NCBI GenBank assembly: GCA_022376925.1 | Contig: JAIOJX010000004.1 | Coordinates: 3,534,001-3,598,000 of the forward strand | Direction: 5' to 3' | Length of the DNA stretch: 64,000 nt | DNA from: Tragulus kanchil | Taxonomy: Eukaryota > Chordata > Mammalia > Artiodactyla > Tragulidae | Shown: positions 22,709 through 35,269 of the stretch, one piece after another | Layout: the number at the start of each line of letters is the position of its first letter | How positions within the stretch are numbered: position 1 is the stretch's first letter | Program-made: the position numbers and the translations under genes | The notes under the pieces: model-generated | What the model saw: the letters and a program-made list of their open reading frames with translations, nothing else | Told to the model about the DNA's origin: nothing | The model's database searches: none

Positions 22709-24020
22709 AAAGTACCCAACCTAATTTCATAATATTACTTGGTTGATCACTCCTAGTAATGATATAATTGTTCGCAACAAGTGGGCCCTGTCAACTATAA
22801 ATTGACACTTTCCAAGATCACTGCCATTGACCAAACAAGGGCATTTGCCATCTGCTTCTATGGAGATTGAACTCTGTGCTTCTGCAGCTGTTGACCTTCA
22901 ACACTCCCTTTAGGAGGTCATGGTGGAGTGAGCTCAGAGCTCTGGCTCGGTAATTGGACACATCGGTCCAGTCGCTCCATGGCACGTGGGATCTTCCCAG
23001 GCCAGAGATCAAACCAGCACCCCTTGTACTGCAAGGCAGTGTCCTTACCACTGGACCACCAGGGAAGCCCCCCAAAGAGCCTCTTGATGAAAGTGAAAAA
23101 TGAAAGTGAAAAAGCAGGCTTAAATCTCAACATCCAAAAAACTAAGATCATGGCATCTGATCCTATTACTTCATGGCAAATAAATGAGGAAACAATGAAA
23201 ACAGTGACAGACTTTATCTTCTTGGGCTCGAATATCATTGCAGACGGTGATATTAAAAGATGTTTTCTCCTTGAAAGAAAAGTTATGACAAACCTAGACA
23301 ACATTTTAAAAAAGCAGAGACATTACATTGCTGACAAAGGTTCACAAAGTCAAAGCTGTGGTTTTTCCTTTAGTCATTTATGGATGTGACAGTTGAACCA
23401 TGAAGAAGGCTGAGGGCCGAAGAATTGATGCCTTCAAACTGTGGTATTGGAGAAGACTCTTAGGAGTCCCTTATAAAGCAAGGAGATCAAACTAATCAAT
23501 CTTAAAGGAAATCAACCCTGAATATTCACTGAAAGGACTGATCCTGAAGCTGAAGCTCCAATATTTTGGCCACCTGATACAAAGAGAAGACTCACTGGAA
23601 AAGAACCTGATGCTGGGAAAAATAGAAGGAGAAGAGGACAACAGGCGACAAGATGGTTGGATGGCATCACTGAGTCAATGGACATGAGTTTGAGTGAGCT
23701 CTGGGAGATGGTGAAGGACAGGGAAGCCTGGTGTGCTGCAGTTCATAGGGTCACAAAGAGTCGGACACAACAGCTACTGAACTGAACTGAACTGAAAAAG
23801 TACCCAACCTAATTTCATAATATTACTTGGTTGATCACTCCTAGTAATGATATAATTGTTCGCAACAAGTGGGCCCTGTCAACTATAAATTGACACTTTC
23901 CAAGATCACTGCCATTGACCAAACAAGGGCATTTGCCATCTGCTTCTATGGAGATTGAACTCTGTGCTTCTGCAGCTGTTGACCTTCAACACTCCCTTTA
24001 GGAGGTCATGGTGGAGTGAG
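21846..24020. repeat. Tandem duplication D8, period about 1,087 bp
   Basis: Copy 1 runs from about 21846 to 22932 and copy 2 to 24020, joined within the shared bases GAGCTC. It contains part of a minus-strand SINE, the BovB 3' end and the start of an LTR. Confidence 0.9.
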
Positions 24021-25878
24021 GTAGGCTGTGCTCCAGGGATTCTGGTGGGATAGGTCTTTAGGTAGTTGGATATTTTCAGTAACAGATCCAATTCCTTGCA
24101 TAGCCTCCTACCTAGAAAAGCACTAAATACCTTCATGATGATATCAGATACTCATGACTAACAGAAAACCTTTTCTAAAATGACTGCTTAATTATATTGA
24201 ACTCTCTCCTTCACCAAAACCTTATATATTGACCTTCCCCCACTGCCTCTTCACAGCAGTTGCTCAGAGTTAACTGAGGTGCTGCCTCCTGGGCTGCAGT
24301 CCTGATTTTGCCCAAGATAAAACTTAACTTGGAAAAAACAAACAAAAAAAAGCTAAATAAATCAAAACTGTGCTGCTGGCATAAGAACAGATTTAGAGAT
24401 CAATAGAATAAATTTCATAGTTCAGAAAGAAACCTTCACATTTATGGGCAGAAGTTGTCAATAAGAATGCTACCATTCAATGGGAGAAAAACTGTCTTCA
24501 CAACAAATGGTGTAAAGAGAAGTGGCTCTCCTCAAACAAAAGAATCATGCCAACCTGTACTTTGAATTATTAAAAAAACTGACTCAAATGGGGCAAAGAC
24601 ATAAATACAAAGGCTTGTAAATATAAAACTCTTATGGAAAAGCATAGAGGTAAACATCCATAACCCGGTCTTCATAATGGTCTCATGACTATGTCATCAA
24701 AGCCACAAGCAACCAAAATTTAAGAGAAAAACTTTTTAACAAATTTTTTCCTAAAAAAACTCGTCCCCTAAAAAGAGGACAACAGGCGACAAGATGGTTG
24801 GATGGCATCACTGAGTCAATGGACATGAGTTTGAGTGAGCTCTGGGAGATGGTGAAGGACAGGGAAGCCTGGTGTGCTGCAGTTCATAGGGTCACAAAGA
24901 GTCGGACACAACAGCTACTGAACTGAACTGAACTGAAAAAGTACCCAACCTAATTTCATAATATTACTTGGTTGATCACTCCTAGTAATGATATAATTGT
25001 TCGCAACAAGTGGGCCCTGTCAACTATAAATTGACACTTTCCAAGATCACTGCCATTGACCAAACAAGGGCATTTGCCATCTGCTTCTATGGAGATTGAA
25101 CTCTGTGCTTCTGCAGCTGTTGACCTTCAACACTCCCTTTAGGAGGTCATGGTGGAGTGAGGTAGGCTGTGCTCCAGGGATTCTGGTGGGATAGGTCTTT
25201 AGGTAGTTGGATATTTTCAGTAACAGATCCAATTCCTTGCATAGCCTCCTACCTAGAAAAGCACTAAATACCTTCATGATGATATCAGATACTCATGACT
25301 AACAGAAAACCTTTTCTAAAATGACTGCTTAATTATATTGAACTCTCTCCTTCACCAAAACCTTATATATTGACCTTCCCCCACTGCCTCTTCACAGCAG
25401 TTGCTCAGAGTTAACTGAGGTGCTGCCTCCTGGGCTGCAGTCCTGATTTTGCCCAAGATAAAACTTAACTTGCGGAAAAAAACAAACAAAAAAAAAAGCT
25501 AAATAAATCAAAACTGTGCTGCTGGCATAAGAACAGATTTAGAGATCAATAGAATAAATTTCATAGTTCAGAAAGAAACCTTCACATTTATGGGCAGAAG
25601 TTGTCAATAAGAATGCTACCATTCAATGGGAGAAAAACTGTCTTCACAACAAATGGTGTAAAGAGAAGTGGCTCTCCTCAAACAAAAGAATCATGCCAAC
25701 CTGTACTTTGAATTATTAAAAAAACTGACTCAAATGGGGCAAAGACATAAATACAAAGGCTTGTAAATATAAAACTCTTATGGAAAAGCATAGAGGTAAA
25801 CATCCATAACCCGGTCTTCATAATGGTCTCATGACTATGTCATCAAAGCCACAAGCAACCAAAATTTAAGAAAAAAAC
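23633..25878. repeat. Tandem duplication D9, period 1,141 bp
   Basis: Copy 1 begins at 23633 and copy 2 at 24774. They contain the BovB tail, an LTR and an L1 fragment. The overlap with D8 gives three BovB 3' tails. A-rich tracts differ in length between copies. Confidence 0.9.
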
Positions 25879-25880
25879 TT
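24340..25880 (+). repeat. L1 3' part fragment, duplicated by D9
   Basis: GCTAAATAAATCAAAACTGTG onwards is L1 ORF2 C-terminal-region sequence, ending at CATCAAAGCCACAAGCAACC. It is present at 24340-24730 and again at 25485-25880. All frames are broken. Confidence 0.75.
25018..25472 (+). mobile_element. Solo LTR, class I ERV-like (LTR family 1)
   Basis: The element begins TGTCAACTATAAATTGAC and contains CCTTATATATTGACC (TATA-like). It ends after GCCCAAGATAAAACTTAAC, a degenerate AATAAA region. It closely resembles the LTRs at 56439 and 57031. Other copies are 23877-24331 and a 5' part at 22790-22930, from D8 and D9. Old L1 follows immediately to the right. Confidence 0.65.
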
Positions 25881-25889
25881 AATTGAACT

Positions 25890-26485
25890 TCACGAGTTGG
25901 TGCTGGAACTTCTGTTGTATCCTACAGGCCAGGGAGCCAGCAAAGGTGGGTACCTCCAACTACAGTCCAGGAACCCCAGCCTCAGAATCGTAGGGCCACC
26001 TGTTAAATTGCAGATTCCAGGCCTCAGCTTTAGAGGTGGGAGGTGGGAACCTGCACAGGAAACAGGTTCTGGAGGGGACTCTGATGCTTACTTGTGTCTG
26101 AGCCCATTGCCCTCAAAAGCCCATGAAAAGGACTAGTGGAAAACTGACAATCTCTAAGATGTAGGAGAGGATTGTGTCTGGTCTCAGGATGGGTGCATAG
26201 CCCCAGGCAATTGTCAACAAATCCCTGACCTGAGCTGCTGAGGGCCCCTTCCTGGTGGTGGCTGTTGAGGTAGAGGTGACTGACCAAAGGCGTGGAGGTC
26301 ACAGTGGCCCCAAGGGGTGCCCTACGCCACCTCAGCAGAACAGGCCTCTGTCCCAGAGATTAGAGGAAGCTGTTTGTCCTGTTATTTCTATCTGGACATT
26401 TTTTTCCATCTCCTTAGGTATATAAATTCTATAAATATGTTCATGTTTTATCAAAGTGTTTTGAACTTTTACTAATATGAAAACC
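25890..26485 (+). repeat. MER5-like segment S-A, part of a larger repeated unit
   Basis: About 590 bp lies between two L1 fragments. It includes GTCCAGGAACCCCAGCCTCA, CACCTGTTAAATTGCAGATTCC and a GACTCTGATGCTTAC stretch, the word order of MER5 (hAT-Charlie) elements. More GC-rich sequence and an AT-rich tail ending AAAGTGTTTTGAAC follow. Diverged copies occur at about 29608, 35270 and 53690, each followed by L1 at the same breakpoint. Confidence 0.6.
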
Positions 26486-28648
26486 AACAAAAACAGTCAA
26501 GAACTAGAAACTCTGACCAGGCCTATAATGAACAAAGAGATTCAATCAATCAAAAACCTCTCAACAGGGCTTCCCTGGTGGTCCAGTGGGTAAAGAGTGC
26601 GCCTTGCAGTGCAAGGGACGCCAGTTCCATCCCTGACCCAGGAAGATCCCACGTGCCGCGGAGCAGCTGGACCGGTGTGCCCAATTGTGGGCCGGCGCTC
26701 TGGAGCACATGCACCCAGAGTGGTGCTCTGCAGCGGGAGAGGCCACTGCGATGGGACCACATGAGCCAAAGAGAAAAGATGGATGAAAATAAGTAAATAA
26801 ATAAAACAATAAAAGAGGCCAAAACTAAAACAAAACAAAACACCTCCCAACAAGGACAAGCCCAGGACCAGAAAGTTTCACTGGTGAATTCTACCAATCA
26901 TTTAAAGAATTAACCCTAATTAACCCTCAAACTCATTCAAAAATTAGAAGCTGAGTGAGGATTCTCAACTCATTCTATGAGGTCAACATGACCTTGATAC
27001 TATCAACAGGCAGACACCTGGGAAAAACTACAAATGTCCCTTATGAACATAAAAGCAAACATTCTCAAATACTAGCAAACCAAATCTGACAGCATATTAA
27101 AATGATTATTTACCATGATCAAGTAGGATTTATCCCACTTTGAAGAATGCAAAGATAGTTCACACTCAAAAAATAAACCTCATGTTAATATAACAATAGA
27201 ATCTCATAGAATTATCTCAATTGACACAAAAAGCCTCTCACCGGTTCTAACATGCTTTCATGATCAAACACCCAAAAGACAAGAAATTTTAAAAATTCTC
27301 AAAATCTATAAAAGCATATATAAAAAAAACCCTCACAGCTAACTCAATTATAAAAGATTGAATGCTCCTTCCAACCTCCCAACCTTCTATCAGGTGCGAG
27401 ACGAAAACACCAGCTCTCACTATTTCTATTCAACACTATACTGGAGGCCTAGTCAGAGCAATCACAAGGAAAAAAGAAATAAAACTTATCCAAATCAACA
27501 TAAGCAATCACAAGGAAAAAAGAAAAACTTATCTGGACATTTTTTTCCATCTCCTTAGGTATATAAATTCTATAAATATGTTCATGTTTTATCAAAGTGT
27601 TTTGAACTTTTACTAATATGAAAACCAACAAAAACAGTCAAGAACTAGAAACTCTGACCAGGCCTATAATGAACAAAGAGATTCAATCAATCAAAAACCT
27701 CTCAACAGGGCTTCCCTGGTGGTCCAGTGGGTAAAGAGTGCGCCTTGCAGTGCAAGGGACGCCAGTTCCATCCCTGACCCAGGAAGATCCCACGTGCCGC
27801 GGAGCAGCTGGACCGGTGTGCCCAATTGTGGGCCGGCGCTCTGGAGCACATGCACCCAGAGTGGTGCTCTGCAGCGGGAGAGGCCACTGCGATGGGACCA
27901 CATGAGCCAAAGAGAAAAGATGGATGAAAATAAGTAAATAAATAAAACAATAAAAGAGGCCAAAACTAAAACAAAACAAAACACCTCCCAACAAGGACAA
28001 GCCCAGGACCAGAAAGTTTCACTGGTGAATTCTACCAATCATTTAAAGAATTAACCCTAATTAACCCTCAAACTCATTCAAAAATTAGAAGCTGAGTGAG
28101 GATTCTCAACTCATTCTATGAGGTCAACATGACCTTGATACTATCAACAGGCAGACACCTGGGAAAAACTACAAATGTCCCTTATGAACATAAAAGCAAA
28201 CATTCTCAAATACTAGCAAACCAAATCTGACAGCATATTAAAATGATTATTTACCATGATCAAGTAGGATTTATCCCACTTTGAAGAATGCAAAGATAGT
28301 TCACACTCAAAAAATAAACCTCATGTTAATATAACAATAGAATCTCATAGAATTATCTCAATTGACACAAAAAGCCTCTCACCGGTTCTAACATGCTTTC
28401 ATGATCAAACACCCAAAAGACAAGAAATTTTAAAAATTCTCAAAATCTATAAAAGCATATATAAAAAAAACCCTCACAGCTAACTCAATTATAAAAGATT
28501 GAATGCTCCTTCCAACCTCCCAACCTTCTATCAGGTGCGAGACGAAAACACCAGCTCTCACTATTTCTATTCAACACTATACTGGAGGCCTAGTCAGAGC
28601 AATCACAAGGAAAAAAGAAATAAAACTTATCCAAATCAACATAAGCAA
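26390..28648. repeat. Tandem duplication D10, period 1,141 bp
   Basis: Copy 1 is 26390-27507 and copy 2 27531-28648. The 23-bp filler repeats a nearby CACAAGGAAAAAAG stretch in altered form. The unit spans the tail of the MER5-like segment, a SINE and L1. Confidence 0.92.
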
Positions 28649-29605
28649 ACCTTTCTCTATTCACAGAGGACAGAACCCTATATACAGAAAAACCCTAAAG
28701 AATCTATAAAACTCTCTAAAATCTACTAGACCTAATAAATATATAGAGCACAGTTACAGGTTAGAAGATCAACACACAAAGCTCAAGTGTATTTACATAC
28801 ACTAGCAATGAAGAACTCAAAAAAGATATTTTTAAAATAATTGCCATAGTATGAAAAATGAATAAAATATTTGAGAACCAACTAAACCAAAGAAATATAA
28901 GACATAAACACTAAAAACCACAACGCACTGCTGAAAGAAATCAAGAAGACACAAACGGACAAGCATTTGTGTTCACAGACTGGTAGATTTAATATTAAGA
29001 TGAAAATATTCCCAAAGTGACCTATAAGTCTATTCCATTGAAATTCCAATGATCTTTATTACAGAAATGGAAAAGCTGATTCTCAAATTCATATGGAATC
29101 TCAAGAGATGCCAAATAATCAAATCAATCTTGAAATAATAATAAAAAAAGCTAGACTCACATTTCCCAATAAAAAATACTACAAAGCTGAAGAAATCAAA
29201 ACACTAAACAGTGTTGTGTTGGCATAAGAATAAATTCAGAGATCAACAGAATAAAGTTAAGAGTTCAGAAAGAAACTTTCACATTTACAGGCAATTGATT
29301 ATCAACGAGGATGCTAGAACCATTCAATGGAAGAATAACATTCTTTTCAATAAATGTAGTTAAGAGAACTGTATATCCACTTACAAAAGAATCAAGTCAG
29401 ACCCTGACTTCATGCCATGTACAAAATGAACACAAACGAATCAAAAACATAAATACAGAGGCTAAAAGTACAAAACTCTTAAAGAAAAGCATAAAGATAA
29501 ATATTCATAAACTGGACTTCATAATGGTTTCATGGCTATGTCATCAAAGCCACAAGCAACCAAAGGAAAAAAAATGATAGATTGAAGTTCATCAAAACTA
29601 AACAT
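26486..29605 (+). repeat. L1 ORF2 fragment, unit A
   Basis: L1 starts at GAACTAGAAACTCTGACC and ends near CATCAAAACTAAACATTTTGG, with all frames broken. Duplication D10 and a SINE interrupt it. Its start and end points match those of units B and C. Confidence 0.8.
26571..26815 (+). repeat. Young SINE (GTCCAATTA type)
   Basis: The head GGCTTCCCTGGTGGTCCAG, GGTGTGCCCAATTGTGGGCC variant body and (AAAT)n tail are visible in L1. The copy at 27712-27957 is from D10. Confidence 0.85.
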
Positions 29606-29607
29606 TT

Positions 29608-30215
29608 TGGTGGTTGCAACTCAGGTTGTATCCTATAGGCCAGGGAGTCGGCAAAGGCAGGTACATTAAAGTACAGTCCAGGAACCCCAGCCTCAGACTC
29701 ACAGGGTCACCTGTTAAAATGCAGATACCAGGGCCACCCCAGGCCTGCAGAATTAGAAGTAGGAGGTGGGAACCTACAGAGTAAACAGTCTCTCTAGGGG
29801 AATCTGATGTTTACTTATGTCTGAGCCCACTGCTTTCAAAAGTCAATGGATGGAGCTGGAGAAAACCTGAGAATCTCTAAAATGTAGGAGAGGTTTGTAT
29901 CTGAATTCAAGATAGGGTGCTCAGCTCCCATGTGACTGTCAAAAAGCCCATGACCTGAGCTGCTGGAGATCCCTTCCCAGTGATGAGTGCTGATGTGGAG
30001 ATGGTGGCTGACCAGGGGTATGGAGGTCACAGTCGCCCTGAGTGGCGGCCTAGGTCACCTCGACAGAACCTGTCCATGGCCCAGAGATCGGAAGATGCTC
30101 TTTTCCCTGTTATTTCTGTCTACCCAGACATTCTTTCCATGCCCTTACATATAGAAAACTTGACAATACATTTGTGTTTTAACAAAGTGTTTTGAACATT
30201 TACTAATCACGAACA
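29608..30215 (+). repeat. MER5-like segment S-B
   Basis: A diverged copy of S-A: GTCCAGGAACCCCAGCCTCA, CACCTGTTAAAATGCAGATACC, GGAATCTGATGTTTACTTATG, and an AT-rich end TTTTAACAAAGTGTTTTGAAC. It lies between L1 units A and B. Confidence 0.6.
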
Positions 30216-30271
30216 CAAACTAAAATTGAAGAACTAGAAACTCTGACTAGATCTGTATCTATTAAAGAGAT

Positions 30272-32464
30272 CATCAATCATCAAAAACCTCCCAACAAGG
30301 ACATGCCCAGAACAAGATAGATTCACTCGTGAGTTGTACCAATTAAAGAATTAACCCTAATTCATTTCAAACTCATTCAAAAATTAGAAGATGACTGAGA
30401 ACTCCTCAGCTCATTCTATGAGGCCAGCATTACCTTGATACTATCAACAGACAACATCACGAGAAAAGGACAGGCCACTATCCCTTGTGAACATAAATGC
30501 AAACATAATCAAATACTAGAATCCAAATCTGACAGCATATTAAGATAATTATATACCGTGTCCAAGTGGAATTTATCCCACATACTCAAGAATGGTTCAG
30601 CTCAAGAAAATCAATCTCACTTTAATAGAACAGCAATAGAACTTCTCAATTGATACAAACAAACAAAAAAAAGCTCTTAACAAAATGATAAAACACCCAA
30701 AAGACTAGGAATTTTTTAAAATCCTCAAAATTATTAAAAGCATATATAAAAACTCACCATTAACTCAATGATAATAGATTGAATGTTCCCCTCCCTACCA
30801 CCGTATAAAAGGAACAAGACAAGGGCACCAGCACTAACTATTTCTATTCAACACTATACTGGAGGTTCTAGCCAGTGCAATCACAAAGAAAAAGAAATGA
30901 AACTCATTCAAATTAAAAGAAGTAAACATTTCTCTATTCACAGAAGATATAATCCTATATACTGAAAAAATCCTAAAGAATCTTCAAAACACTCTAAAAT
31001 CTATTAGAGCTAATAAATGCATTCAGCAAAGTTATAAGATACAAGATAAACATAAAAAACTTAAGTGTTAAAAAAAAACTCAAGTGTATTTCTACACGCA
31101 GCACTGAATACTCTAAAAGAAAATTTTTAAAAGTATTTATGTGGGGCTTCCCTGGTGATCCAGTGGGTAAGGGCACTGCCTTGCAGTGCAAGGGGTGCTG
31201 GTTCAATCCCTGGCCTGGGAAGATCCCACGTGCCATGGAGTGGCTGGAACGATGTGTCCAATTACAAGCCAGGGCTCTGGAGCACATGTGCCCAGAGCCA
31301 GTATTCTGCAATGAGAGAGGCCACTGCAATGGGAGGCCCACACAGGCCAAAGAACAAAGATGGATGCATCAATCATCAAAAACCTCCCAACAAGGACATG
31401 CCCAGAACAAGATAGATTCACTCGTGAGTTGTACCAATTAAAGAATTAACCCTAATTCATTTCAAACTCATTCAAAAATTAGAAGATGACTGAGAACTCC
31501 TCAGCTCATTCTATGAGGCCAGCATTACCTTGATACTATCAACAGACAACATCACGAGAAAAGGACAGGCCACTATCCCTTGTGAACATAAATGCAAACA
31601 TAATCAAATACTAGAATCCAAATCTGACAGCATATTAAGATAATTATATACCGTGTCCAAGTGGAATTTATCCCACATACTCAAGAATGGTTCAGCTCAA
31701 GAAAATCAATCTCACTTTAATAGAACAGCAATAGAACTTCTCAATTGATACAAACAAACAAAAAAAAGCTCTTAACAAAATGATAAAACACCCAAAAGAC
31801 TAGGAATTTTTTAAAATCCTCAAAATTATTAAAAGCATATATAAAAACTCACCATTAACTCAATGATAATAGATTGAATGTTCCCCTCCCTACCACCGTA
31901 TAAAAGGAACAAGACAAGGGCACCAGCACTAACTATTTCTATTCAACACTATACTGGAGGTTCTAGCCAGTGCAATCACAAAGAAAAAGAAATGAAACTC
32001 ATTCAAATTAAAAGAAGTAAACATTTCTCTATTCACAGAAGATATAATCCTATATACTGAAAAAATCCTAAAGAATCTTCAAAACACTCTAAAATCTATT
32101 AGAGCTAATAAATGCATTCAGCAAAGTTATAAGATACAAGATAAACATAAAAAACTTAAGTGTTAAAAAAAAACTCAAGTGTATTTCTACACGCAGCACT
32201 GAATACTCTAAAAGAAAATTTTTAAAAGTATTTATGTGGGGCTTCCCTGGTGATCCAGTGGGTAAGGGCACTGCCTTGCAGTGCAAGGGGTGCTGGTTCA
32301 ATCCCTGGCCTGGGAAGATCCCACGTGCCATGGAGTGGCTGGACCAATGTGTCCAACTACCTAGCCGGAGCTCTGGAGTGCATGTGCCCAGAGCCAGTGC
32401 TCTGCAGTGAGAGAGGCCACTGCAATGGGAGGCCCACACAGGCCAAAGAACAAAGATGGATGAA
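30272..32464. repeat. Tandem duplication D11, period 1,095 bp
   Basis: Copy 1 is 30272-31366 and copy 2 31367-32464, with no filler. The L1 part is nearly identical. Copy differences concentrate in the last 130 bp of copy 1, inside a SINE. Confidence 0.92.
31144..31366 (+). repeat. Young SINE, first of three tandem copies
   Basis: Starts GGCTTCCCTGGTGATCCAG. It is cut at GATGG by the D11 joint. It differs from the second copy mainly after position 31245, for example GGAACGATGTGTCCAATTAC versus GGACCAATGTGTCCAACTAC. Confidence 0.85.
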
Positions 32465-32515
32465 AACAAACAAATGAAAAGACCAACAGAAGTGGTCAAA
32501 AATAAAATAAAATAA
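32239..32515 (+). repeat. Young SINE, second copy (complete)
   Basis: A complete element with GAAAACAAACAAATGAAAAG and an (AAAT)n-like tail. Its flanks match the copies at 31144 and 33322. Confidence 0.85.
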
Positions 32516-32526
32516 AATTATGTGCA

Positions 32527-32812
32527 GGGTGTCCCTGGTGGCTCAGTGGTAAAGAATCTACCTGCCAATGCAGGAGACACAGGTTGGATTCCTGATCTGA
32601 GAAGACCCCACATGCTACAGAGCAACTAGCCCATGAGCCACAACTATTGAAGCCTGAGTGCCCTAGAGCCCGAGTTCCACAACAAGAGAAGTCAACACAA
32701 CAAGAAGCCTGCTCACCACAACTAAAGAGTAGCCCCTACTTCCTGCAACTAGAGAAGAGCCTGTGGCAGCAGTGAAAACCCAGAATACCAAAAATAAATA
32801 AATAAAATTTAA
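32527..32812 (+). repeat. tRNA-derived SINE (long-body type)
   Basis: GTGTCCCTGGTGGCTCAGTG head, GCAACTAGCCCATGAGCC and CACAACAAGAGAAGTCAAC body words, and (AAAT)n tail. The copy at 33606-33891 is from D12. It is the same family as the SINE at 17219. Confidence 0.85.
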
Positions 32813-33321
32813 ACAAAATGATTGTCTTTAAACAAAAATTTATGTGCAATAATATCAAAATGAATAAAATACTTGGGAATGAATTTAACCAAAGAAATGC
32901 AAGACATAAGCACTGAAGGCCACAACACACTGCTGAAAGAAATTAAAACTAAATGAAAAACATTTGTGTTAACAGGTAAGATGATTTACTATTGTCAAGA
33001 TGACAGTATTCCCAAAGTGATCTATAGAATCAGTCCATATCAAAGCTCCAAAGGTCTTTATGATAGAAATGGAAAAGCTGATTCTCAATTTCATATGGAA
33101 TTTCAAGAGTTGCCAAATTGCAAATTAATCTGAAAAAAAAAAAAAATGAAGTTAGAGTCACACTCCTCAATGTCACAACTTACTACAAATCTAATAAATG
33201 CATTCAGCAAAGTTATAAGATACAAGATAAACATAAAAACTTAAGTGTTAAAAAACTCAAGTGTATTTCTACAGCAGCACTGAATACTCTAAAAGAAAAT
33301 TTTTAAAAGTATTTATGTGGG

Positions 33322-33596
33322 GCTTCCCTGGTGGTCCAGTGGGTAAAGAGTCCGCCTTGCAGTGCAAGGGGTGCTGGTTCAATCCCTGGCCTGGGAAGAA
33401 CCAATGTGCCGTGGGTGGCTGGACCAGTGTGTCCAATTATGAACCAGTGCTCTGGAGTGCATGTGCCCAGAGCCAGTGCACTGCAAGGAGAGAGGCTACT
33501 GCAATGGAAAGCCCACACAGGCCAGAGAATAAAGACGGATGAAAACAAACAAATGAAAAGACCAACAGAAGTGGTCAAAAATAAAATAAAATAAAA
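33322..33596 (+). repeat. Young SINE, third copy (divergent body)
   Basis: Same flanks as the 32239 copy but many differences in the body (GAAGAACCAATGTGCCGTGG, CAATTATGAACCAGTGCTC). The divergence is restricted to the early part of D12 copy 2. Confidence 0.8.
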
Positions 33597-34321
33597 TTAT
33601 GTGCAGGGTGTCCCTGGTGGCTCAGTGGTAAAGAATCTACCTGCCAATGCAGGAGACACAGGTTGGATTCCTGATCTGAGAAGACCCCACATGCTACAGA
33701 GCAACTAGCCCATGAGCCACAACTATTGAAGCCTGAGTGCCCTAGAGCCCGAGTTCCACAACAAGAGAAGTCAACACAACAAGAAGCCTGCTCACCACAA
33801 CTAAAGAGTAGCCCCTACTTCCTGCAACTAGAGAAGAGCCTGTGGCAGCAGTGAAAACCCAGAATACCAAAAATAAATAAATAAAATTTAAACAAAATGA
33901 TTGTCTTTAAACAAAAATTTATGTGCAATAATATCAAAATGAATAAAATACTTGGGAATGAATTTAACCAAAGAAATGCAAGACATAAGCACTGAAGGCC
34001 ACAACACACTGCTGAAAGAAATTAAAACTAAATGAAAAACATTTGTGTTAACAGGTAAGATGATTTACTATTGTCAAGATGACAGTATTCCCAAAGTGAT
34101 CTATAGAATCAGTCCATATCAAAGCTCCAAAGGTCTTTATGATAGAAATGGAAAAGCTGATTCTCAATTTCATATGGAATTTCAAGAGTTGCCAAATTGC
34201 AAATTAATCTGAAAAAAAAAAAAAATGAAGTTAGAGTCACACTCCTCAATGTCACAACTTACTACAAATCTAAAGAAATCAAAACAGTGTCATACCAGCG
34301 TAAGAACAGATTCAGAGATCA

Positions 34322-34605
34322 AGGCTTCCCTGGTGGTCCAGTGGGTAAGGACACCATCTTGCAGTGCAAGGGGCACTGGTTCGATCCCTGGCCTGGGAAG
34401 ATCCCACATGCCACGGAGCGGCTGGACTGATGTGTCCAATTACCGAGCCGGAGCTCTGGAGCGCATGCACCCAGAGCCAGTGCTCAGCGACCAGAGGGTC
34501 CAGTGTGATGGGAGGCCCACACAGGGCAAAGAACAAAGATGAATGAAAACAAATAAGTAAAAAACCAATAAAAGAGGCCAAAATTAAAAAAAAAGAAAAA
34601 GAATA
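34322..34605 (+). repeat. Young SINE (GTCCAATTA type)
   Basis: GGCTTCCCTGGTGGTCCAG head, GATGTGTCCAATTACCGAGC body and AAAGAACAAAGATGAATG. A-rich tail near 34590. It is close to the presumed family consensus. Confidence 0.88.
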
Positions 34606-34748
34606 GATTCAGAGATCAATGGAATAAACTCGAGAGTTCAGAAAGAAGCCTTCACTTCCATGGGCAATTGATTTTCAACAAAAATGTCAAGACAATTCAA
34701 TGGAGAAAAATGTCTTTTCAATGAATGGTGTTAAGAGAAATGGATATG

Positions 34749-35062
34749 GGCTTCCCTGGTGGTCCAGTGGGTAAGGACACCGCCTTGCAGTGCAAGGGGT
34801 GCCGGTTCGATCCCTGGCCTGGGAAGATCCCACATGCCGCGGAGCGGCTGGACCAGTGTGTCCAATTATCGAGCCGGAGCTCTGGAGCGCATGTGCCCAG
34901 CGCCGGTGCTCTGCGACAACAGATGCCACCGCGATGGGAGGCCCACACGGGCCAAAGAACAAAGATGGATGAAACTAGACAAACGAAAGACCAGTGGAAG
35001 TGGCCCGCCCACCGCCCTCCCTCCCTACCCCCATCAAAATAAATAAATAAATAAATGTTTTG
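34749..35062 (+). repeat. Young SINE (GTCCAATTA type), full length
   Basis: A long version with the 3' GTGGCCCGCCCACCGCCC stretch and an AAATAAATAAATAAATG tail. CpG sites are largely retained, indicating recent insertion. It lies only about 140 bp from the previous SINE. Confidence 0.88.
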
Positions 35063-35269
35063 TTTTGTTTTTAAAAGAGAACTGGATATGTACATACAAA
35101 AATTGGATCAAAGACATAAATACAAAGGCTAAATATGTAAAATTCTCTGAAGACAGCATAGAGGTATATATGCATAGCCTGGACTGGAAAATCGTTCATG
35201 GCTATGTTACCTAAGCCACAAACAACCAAAGGAAACAGCTAAAACGAACTTGATCAAAATGAAACATTT

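Larger units (their letters stand above)
32105..34272. repeat. Tandem duplication D12, period 1,079-1,086 bp
   Basis: The copies meet at 33191-33193 on a 3-base microhomology (CTA). The unit overlaps D11 by 360 bp, so one SINE locus appears three times. Divergence is concentrated in the first 350 bp of copy 2. Confidence 0.9.
30216..35268 (+). repeat. L1 ORF2 fragment, unit B, with several SINEs
   Basis: L1 runs from GAACTAGAAACTCTGACTAG to GATCAAAATGAAACATTTTGG. It is expanded by D11, D12 and four SINE loci. No coding frame survives. Confidence 0.8.
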
